DNA from: Stenopsyche tienmushanensis
Lineage: Eukaryota; Arthropoda; Insecta; Trichoptera; Stenopsychidae
Length of the DNA: 64,000 nt
Assembly: GCA_008973525.1 (NCBI GenBank)
Contig: WACJ01000249.1
Coordinates: forward strand, 62,001-126,000
Reading direction: 5' to 3'
Shown here piece after piece: positions 43,501 through 52,500 of this stretch. Under the pieces are notes generated by a model. That model saw only the letters and a list, made by a program, of their open reading frames with translations. It did no database searches and was not told the DNA's origin. Within the stretch, counting starts at the first letter, position 1. The number at the start of each line of letters is the position of its first letter. The translations under genes were made by a program, and so were the position numbers.

Positions 43501-46500
43501 GGGATTCCGCCATGAATATTCAATAATGTGCCTCGCATTACTTATTTTCTTTGAGGCAAAATCATCCTTAACTTCCATGCAAAAACATGTTTTGTCCTAA
43601 GAGTCGATCTAATCGATTATTATAATTACAAACATAACAAAACTTATTCATTTATTTAATTTATTTTTGCATAACATTAAAGTATGTGAACTAACCGATA
43701 TTGTTACAGTCAGTTATTTTTGCGGTGCAGTTAATAACCGCGTAAATATGTTTTGTTTCCCTATGTATCAGGGTTATCGAAACTAGCTTGTTTTCAAAAT
43801 TTTGAAAAAATACTCAAAATTTCACTTTTAAATCGTCTTAACATTTTAATTTGTGGTCGTAATAGCAAAAACCAACTGTTTTTTGTATTTTGCAATATAT
43901 TTTTAATTCAAATAAATTATTATTTTATGTTAATGTTGCAAAAAGAAAATTAATTCTAAGCTTCCAAAGTCACAAAAAATGTACAAACGATTGAGAGATG
44001 TCCACATCTAAACTCTCTAATCGAAAAACTAACAACTATTTCGAACTTAGTTTAGTTTTAAAAAGTTTTCTAGATTATACCCTTTCCAACGATATGCTAC
44101 ATGTTATACAAATCATTCAATAAGTCGTTAAACTTGAAGAGTTACCAGTTTGCCAGGGTCAGGGTTAAGAAAATAGTTTTTATGCTTAAGATGTTTTTAT
44201 TAAATTTATTTTCAAAATTTGTTTAAATTAGCCATTTAAAACATAGGACTTATTTGTGAAACGTAGTAAAAGATACCCCTAACCCCCCAAAAAAATAAAA
44301 TTGTTGGTTCATGTGCAAAACGTTTCGGTATGTAACCTTTTCAAGGGGGATTAATTTTTTTTTTCATGAAATATAATATTAATATTAAATAATTATTAAT
44401 AAGTGTCATAATTGCATTTCCCTTAATAGACGAGGGTTGAAAAGGGCTATCAATGTCTCTTGGATGTTAACGTCAATGTGTAATATAGAAGGGACAACAT
44501 GGCTCATATCGTAAGAAACATAATTGAATCATTAAGCTATAAAATTATTAAAGCGTCCTTAAAATCGTGTTAAATTATATTATTATGAGTATTTACAAAA
44601 AATATTTTTCAAGGTTCCTTATCCTTTGCCGAATATAGACAATATCCATAGAAGATTTTTGTGGAGATGAAAAATTTGCATCTGCTGATATTCTATCGTT
44701 TTTTTTATGGATTAAGGGAGGCAAACCCTTTATAACGTTAAAAAAATAGTTTTATTATAAGAGATGTTCCTAAAAATATTTTAAGCAAAATTATCGTTAT
44801 ATTGCACTCATATATCTCTTACTGTAGGTATGCGAAATTAAAGTTGCTCAAAGTCAGCTCGAAGTTGCTCGAAGTCAAGTTTAGCTCGATAAGTTTGTCG
44901 TGTGTGGTTGAATTTTCGAAGACAAAAATGTCAAAACGTCTTAATAAAGGAACATAAGGTAGAGAAGTTCGAGGAATTTAAAAAAAGACATTAACATGGG
45001 AGCCTGATTGGAGTCAAAAGCTGGTGCAAATGGCAGAAAACCATTGCTTTAAAAAATATTCAAAGCTTGAAGATCTAGCTCCATTTCTTAACCAAGAGAT
45101 AAAATAGCATCTCTTACCAATTTATAAAGATTATTTTATCACCATTAAAAAAATCATGAAAAACGACGCATTTTCGAGCGTCTTAAAGGATTGCTCCCTT
45201 AACTAAAATGAATTGAATAGGTTTTTTAAATGGAAGTGGATTTATAAGTGATTGGTTAAATTATCATTGTTTTAAAATTATATTTGAATTATTGTTGCAT
45301 AGGCCAATTTGTCCGACTTAATCAATCTTCTGCATATTTTCTTTTTTGGTAGGAAAAAACCAGGCTAATCCTGGATTGAAATGATTAATTGGTATACGCT
45401 TAATCCTCCGAATGTGTTTTTGTAATCTGGATTTCGACCATTTTCAAAAAAAAATTAAATCGAAACCACGTCGAAACAACATGAATGATTGATAGAAACA
45501 TTATTTGTTTTTCTTATATATTATTCATTAGGAGACATTAATTAGGATTGGATCTCTAAATGTGTATGTATACGATCTAGTGTATTTTTTTGGTCTACTG
45601 TTCCCGCTTGCTCTTAATTCCTCCTACAGACCCTAATGAATCATCGAGACAAAACTTTCCACACCGGAAATGAAATAAGAAACTTTAATTTATGAGGTTC
45701 TAAGCATAATTTACAGGTACCGTTTCTGCGGGATCCTTGAAACATACTCAAGGATATGCTTGGTGCTCTTAATAGCACTATTCAACAGAGTCTTTGAAGA
45801 TTAAGGCTTAGCTTAATATGCATATATAAATTCAATGCCATTTCATCCTTAAAACATGTTTTTCTTGCAAATTTGGGTAACAGATCGAAAACCAATTACT
45901 GTCGAGCAACAAAAGTCGATTTCCAGACGAACGATACAAATTGAAATTCAAGTTGAAGACTGAGTTAAGCTGTTTACTGATTACTTATTTTGTTCGGATC
46001 TCGTTTAAAAATCAAACGGAAAGTCGATCCAATAACAGAACTTTGCGTGGATTATTTTTAACAAAAAATTCCAAAAAACAAAATTTGAAGGGCTTAATCT
46101 GCTTATTTCAAACAAATTTTAATCAAAGAGTATCTAACAAGTTATATACTTTTTAAAGAAACAAAACTTAAAATTTTCCATGAGCGAAATAAATTTGCTA
46201 CTGAATTCATTAAAGCTTCGACATTGTACGTGTAATGTTAGAATGTCATACATTTGTTATGCGTATTTACGCTTCATAAAGCGTTTTTTCATTTAATGTA
46301 CGGAATATAACATCGTCTGAAAGCCTTATAGATATGCGTTCTTATTTATGTTCCAACATAAAAGTAAAGTATGTAAACCAAAGTGTGATTCCATAAACAA
46401 GTAAGTTGCGTCAGTAACTGCAATAAAACTATATTTCGCAGATACGAAGGAAACCGTCAAAAATATTACCATAATAAAATATAGGGCATGTGTACGGAAT

Positions 46501-49500
46501 TGCACATCATTTTTCATCATATACTACATGGAATATTGATACTGTGTAAGCGAATCTTTGAAGACTTCAAATGAAGCTTTTGAAGCCTCAATTTCGAAGA
46601 GGCTTTGATTTGAATAATAAAGAGCGGTATGTGTTCTTTGTCGTTATAAGCTCCATCGTTAAGGAGTTGCTGTCTGTATGGAGAGGCTTTGTGTTGCATT
46701 AATTATAATTAATTATTTTTGAAAGCTTGACGAAAATATACTAAGATCATAATTTAGGAATACCAAAAATCGCAACACAAAAGGTGATTATAATTAAAAA
46801 ATAAACATGAGGAGCGTTTACTAATTGGTACATTTATTTGAGCACGAATTTTTCGCAACATTTTCTTCTAATCAGATCAACACAGCTTCTTTTACTTTTA
46901 TGTGATTCAAAGAGCATAGAAAAAACTAGGAAAGCTATACATAATCAAATTCAAGTCAGATACATAAGTTCAAATTGGATTATAACATCAGATGATTCAA
47001 ATAATGATTGGAAGTCGAAGATATGAAAATGTTATATTATCATTAAATCAATATCTTAAAAGTGTTTAAATACTACATGATCATTACCGTTCGCTAAAAT
47101 TACTGAATTAAATGAATTAGTTCGATCAAAAATGAAACTAGCCTGTTTTGAACTTTCAAGAAATTTGGATTTGTATAAGGCGCCTAAGTCTGGTAAATGT
47201 TACTAGAATTAGCGTTATCGATTGCAATTAAAAGGTATTAATTGAAGCGGCATAAGATGAAGGGTCGGGCTCAATGTTAGTAAGTCTTCATTAATCAATC
47301 AAGTCCTCGTATTAATTACAACACCAAAACTATATTCAACTATCGCTGCCTAATTAGTGACGCTTTTACCATGAAGGCAACTTAGGCGGGCTATTTTAGT
47401 CGATGGAATAATTTTCAGCTGAAACAGACTTAATGCATGAGGAGTGTACTTTGGTCGTATTGAATAGTATTGTTTTTCTCAAGCAATTGTTCCGTAAGGT
47501 TATTTTAATTATGATGGACGTTGTGTGGAAAGTAGAACATACTGAGATTGAACTACGTGTAAGGCAATGGGAAAGTTTCACGTTACAGAGTGAATTTTAT
47601 GCAATATGCGCTCGATAATTTTCCAATTTTCGCCTAATATATGGTTTCAATGCGAACGTTCTCTTTATGGGTATTTTATGGACATTTCCTGGAGGTAACG
47701 TCAACGGGAAAATATTCGAAATTAAATTTATAGTAGTACAGGATGCGACAGGGAATCTATCTTATTTTAAAAATGGATGATAAAAATAGTGTTGGAGATA
47801 TCAGTTTAATCTTTTTTTCTATGTTACAGAGAGACTCTTCCCTCGACTATATGATCGTTACTAAACTTAATAAAAATATTAGATCTTATTATTTTGAATG
47901 AGTGCCATCTCATCTTTCTTGCTTCAGGGCGCGCATTTCAAATAAGGAAGTTTCCATGCCGCACTCTGTATAAGCCAAACGATGACATAAAATATACGGT
48001 CGGTATGCAGGTGCAATGTCTCCGCAGGGCCACAAGAGATGGCGCTGTTAAAATAACACATTGCACCTGAAGAGAGACGGAAGATATCGCTGTTAATCTG
48101 GATAATTAAATCTGCTCAGACTAACAGCGTTATTGCGTGGGAATGTTAAATCGCCCCCGCAACATTTGCACGAAACTCTTCAGCTTTATATAAGTGTGGC
48201 TATAAAATATTGAGATTGGGTCTATATAGATAAATATTTTTCTACATAAAATTTTAAATAATAACATTAACTCTGCAGCCCTTTTAGAACAAATAAAATT
48301 TAAAATTTCTTGACCCTCCTCACGTTCAAAAAATACCTTTAATATCACACAAACTATGCTATGTTTTTGTTATATTATAACAAATTTCTTAGTAATTTGG
48401 ATATATTTTCAACTACATTTAGAAATCACAAGCAAAATATTAGTGATTTAATCTTTTGATTTTTAATTCTTAGTTTGTAATCCTTAATTCGTAACGTGTT
48501 TCGTTATATTAATAGCTTTATGCCACTTGTGTGTAATAAATTACTTAGTAGTCTGTAACATTTAATGGTATCCTTGGTCATTTTGTAAATTAATTTTAAA
48601 TTAAACGCTTATACATGACTGTTGCTACCTAAATAAATAAAGAAATAAAACACACGAGCGAAAATTGGATGGGACATATTTATCTTAAAAATATTTTTTA
48701 AATGTCGTAATTAGGACGTTATCACTTATTTAAAAGTTTAAAGTTAAAGTTAATATATTTTGTTTTGCAAAAATAATCAGTATAAAAATTGAGCAAAATG
48801 CAAAATTAAAATAGAATTTTATCATATATAATGTTATTTACCAGCCATGTTTTACATATATTTTTGATGGAAGTTTTATTGCGAATATTGAAAATTGATC
48901 TCTTTGGAATTAATTTCCATTAATTTGCAATCTCGTTTTTTGAGTGTAATAAATTGCTTCATGCTAAAATTAACTTATCGGAGTATATTTTACACATTTA
49001 TATTCCTTTAACTGTGAGCTCTGAACAATGAATTTTGATGGCATATTATTAATAAGCAATCAACATTGAATTAAGAGCCAATGCATAAACATTTGTTTGG
49101 CGATCCAATTAATTAATTTTCAAATCGAGTCCCCGGCTTGATACATCGATGACAGTTTTCAAAATATTTTGCCGAACGACAATTGTGTTTTCATTTTCAG
49201 TTCAGTAATTTGCCGATGGAATTTATATTTCGGCAGTGTTCACAGTCGAACGGTCGCTACGGGAAACCGTTTCATTTAATTTCTATACGTCTATTTCAGT
49301 TTCACAAACATGCGGATATCAATCGAAAGCGGCAATATCAGCCAGTATATAGAATTAATATACAACATTTTCAAAGAGCCTAACTATTTATGGGTGAAAT
49401 CGTAAAATACGTCAGTAAAAAGGCCCCCACAATCCCGATTCAGGTGAATTTATCACCAAGGATAGGCGAAATATTTTCGAGTCGTACAGACCCCACGTCG

Positions 49501-52500
49501 GACGAACACTAAAAGCTTTTCCCTAATATTTGGTATTGACTGGTCGAATAAAACGTGGCATGACCTTTGCCACGATAGACTTGTTTATTCTGAAATATGT
49601 GATATAGTACGACCCCTGTGCTTCACGGTTGAATATTTTTCGATGGTGGTCGTAAACAAAGCTTCAGTGGCCATAGGAGATGCTTTGTAGTTTTAACAAC
49701 AGAAAAAACTCCGTTATTTTGGAGATAAATTATGCAAGTAAAAAGGAACGAAGTTTGTTCTGAAATAGAGCTAATTATATGATACTTGAACCGAAAGAAA
49801 CTTATCAGTGTACTTGTTTCAAAGTATGTTCTTCATTTCATATAATTTAAAAGCATTTTATAAGTTTCTGGAACAAGACTTTTAGAATAGAATATTCTTA
49901 ATTTATTTATATGAAAATATAAAGTTTGTTCAAATCCCCAAACGCGACAGAATTCTTGTAATTAAATCAAATTGCTTGAATATTTGTTAACTATAACAAT
50001 GTTTAGCAAACTTTTTCATATCTAAAATTATCTCGGATCTACTATGGGAAAAATGGTTAATAAAAACTTTCTCGTTTAAGTTTTAAAGCTTGAATTTTAG
50101 TGAGCAAAATTAAATATAAATACGATGAGATTTTAAAATAGTAATTTTTCGCATGTTAATTGAATGAAGATCCAAATATTTTAATATGAAGGTAAAATGA
50201 TTCTACAACATATCTCATTAAAAGAACAAGAAAGTCAAAATTATGTTTGAAGATAACCGAAAATTTTCGAAAAAACGGGACTAAAAACTAAAATGTTTCA
50301 TATTGGCAGAGAGTATATCAGTAAAATAATTAAATATCACCAATATGACATTTTATGCTTGGATTTATCACAGAGACTGAATTTGGTTATCTCATTCTAT
50401 TTGGTGGAACATACTCGTAGAACTTCTATCACCCATAAATTATGATGTTAAGTATTTTTTGAAATGCTGTAGTAAATTAATATAACTGAAGAGACTTGAC
50501 CAACTGTTGACATAGTGATTTAGATCTTAGTCAATTAATGCAAAAGTTCGGATTTAAATCCAGATTATTGAAAATATTCTCCGTATTAACAAATTTTGGA
50601 GATCGTCTCGATCGATCATCTCAATCTATGCTTACCCAGATATCTTGAATCTGAAAAAGTAAATACTGTGGCGATAAATACATTTGTATGAGGCAGCCTA
50701 TAAATGATTGGATTTGCAAAAATAAGTTATCCTAAGCTAACTTTACGATATATAAAAGACATTTTGAAATTACCACAACGAAAACATTTTTAATAACATC
50801 CTATAAAATTCTTATATGGAGATCATCTTTTGTGTTGATGTGTTTTATCTATTTGATAATTTGATGTGTTTTATCTATTATTTGGTGAGTTTATTGCATT
50901 AATCTTAATTTCAGAATGGAGCATGATATTTAAGCATTTGTTCGAATGCTTGTGATATTATTTGGTTCTGCTGTTAAATTTACACCATTAAATAATATAC
51001 GTCTCTAGCGTTATTTATGTTATTTGTCAGTGTCCATCAAAGAGAAAAGCTCAGCTGGGAAAGCTCTTAAAAGGGGGTGCTTTTCCTGCACGACAACGCA
51101 CCGATGCACATGTCTGCCAAAACTCACCAATGTGAACTTTGAAATCCGATTCACCCACTAAATAGTCCAGACTTGGCTTCTATATTTATTTTATTATTGA
51201 AAATATGCTTTTTTGGATACCTTGTACAATAAAAAAATATAAAAAGAAGGAATAACAGGTATCACAATCATGGCTATTTTTGTCGATGCTTGTCTATCAA
51301 AAAATAAATCGTTTGTCTGTTATTAGTTTATTTTATTATGGAAATGTATTAATTTTTTGTCAAACTCAGACTGCTAAATTAATTTACTAGATGGGGAGAA
51401 AAAATTGACAACGGTGTTCAATACTCATTGTGTTTACACCTACTATTTATTTTTATTTTTTGTGCGTTCCCACGGACGCACAACCAACAAATAATACTGT
51501 ATGGTCGTTACAGTTTGTCAGAAGTGAAGTTTAAATGAACAAAAATACTATTACAATCTTCCAAAAAAAATATTTACGAGTTGTGAAATTATTAGAAAGG
51601 ACTTTCTTTTAACCGTTTTAGTGCCAAAAAATTAATATTGTTTGCTTAAAAATGCCAAAAAAAATGCTTTTTTTCAAAATTATGCAACATCATAATTATT
51701 CCATGGATTTTGTTCATTTTTTCGCTATTTTATAAAGGAATGTTGAAGACGAGTCGACGGAAATAGACGATTGGCACTATAACGGTTAAATAAAAAAATG
51801 AGTTATATTTTGCTAAGTACTAAGGCAAAGTATATGTTAACTTATTTCGTTATTACATCAAGGGGAATAATCAAATATAAAATTGATCGTTGTCTAAAAG
51901 AAATTCAATAAAAATATTGCTAACAATAGCAACGAATATTTGCAATTTTAAATTTATTATGATATTATAAAATAGTAGAAGCTTTCATGTTATTATCTAT
52001 GTTTTATGACTAATTTTAAGTTATGGCAAATTGAAATACTTTTCCCCAAGAAATATAACTTGGCATCCAGAATTCAAAGTTATTTATTACCATCGTAGAA
52101 AGGAAAGGGGCTCGGAAGGATGCATCTCTTCCTTAACAATGCGATGATTTATTGATTTGACCCTTTTAGGCCCGAATATCTTAACTATGCATGCCCTATA
52201 ATATGGGTAAATTTGTAAAATTTGATCCTTTTCACTATTACGAGAGATTCTTTTAAATATTTTATCAACGGGCTCCAAGACTACCTTTTTCCTTTGAGAA
52301 GTTTCTCTTTCCGATTTCCTATATTCATTGCATTTTCATAGACATCAGTGAATGATTATGCAGCGTAAAGGGAGGAAATTGTATGAGGGGTTTTAATAAT
52401 ACTTTGTTTTTGATGTTAGAAAATAGTCACGTTTCGCTTTTTTAAGGCTTTAGTAAGTTCGAAAAACATAGTGAAAATTGATGACACGGAACGGTATATT

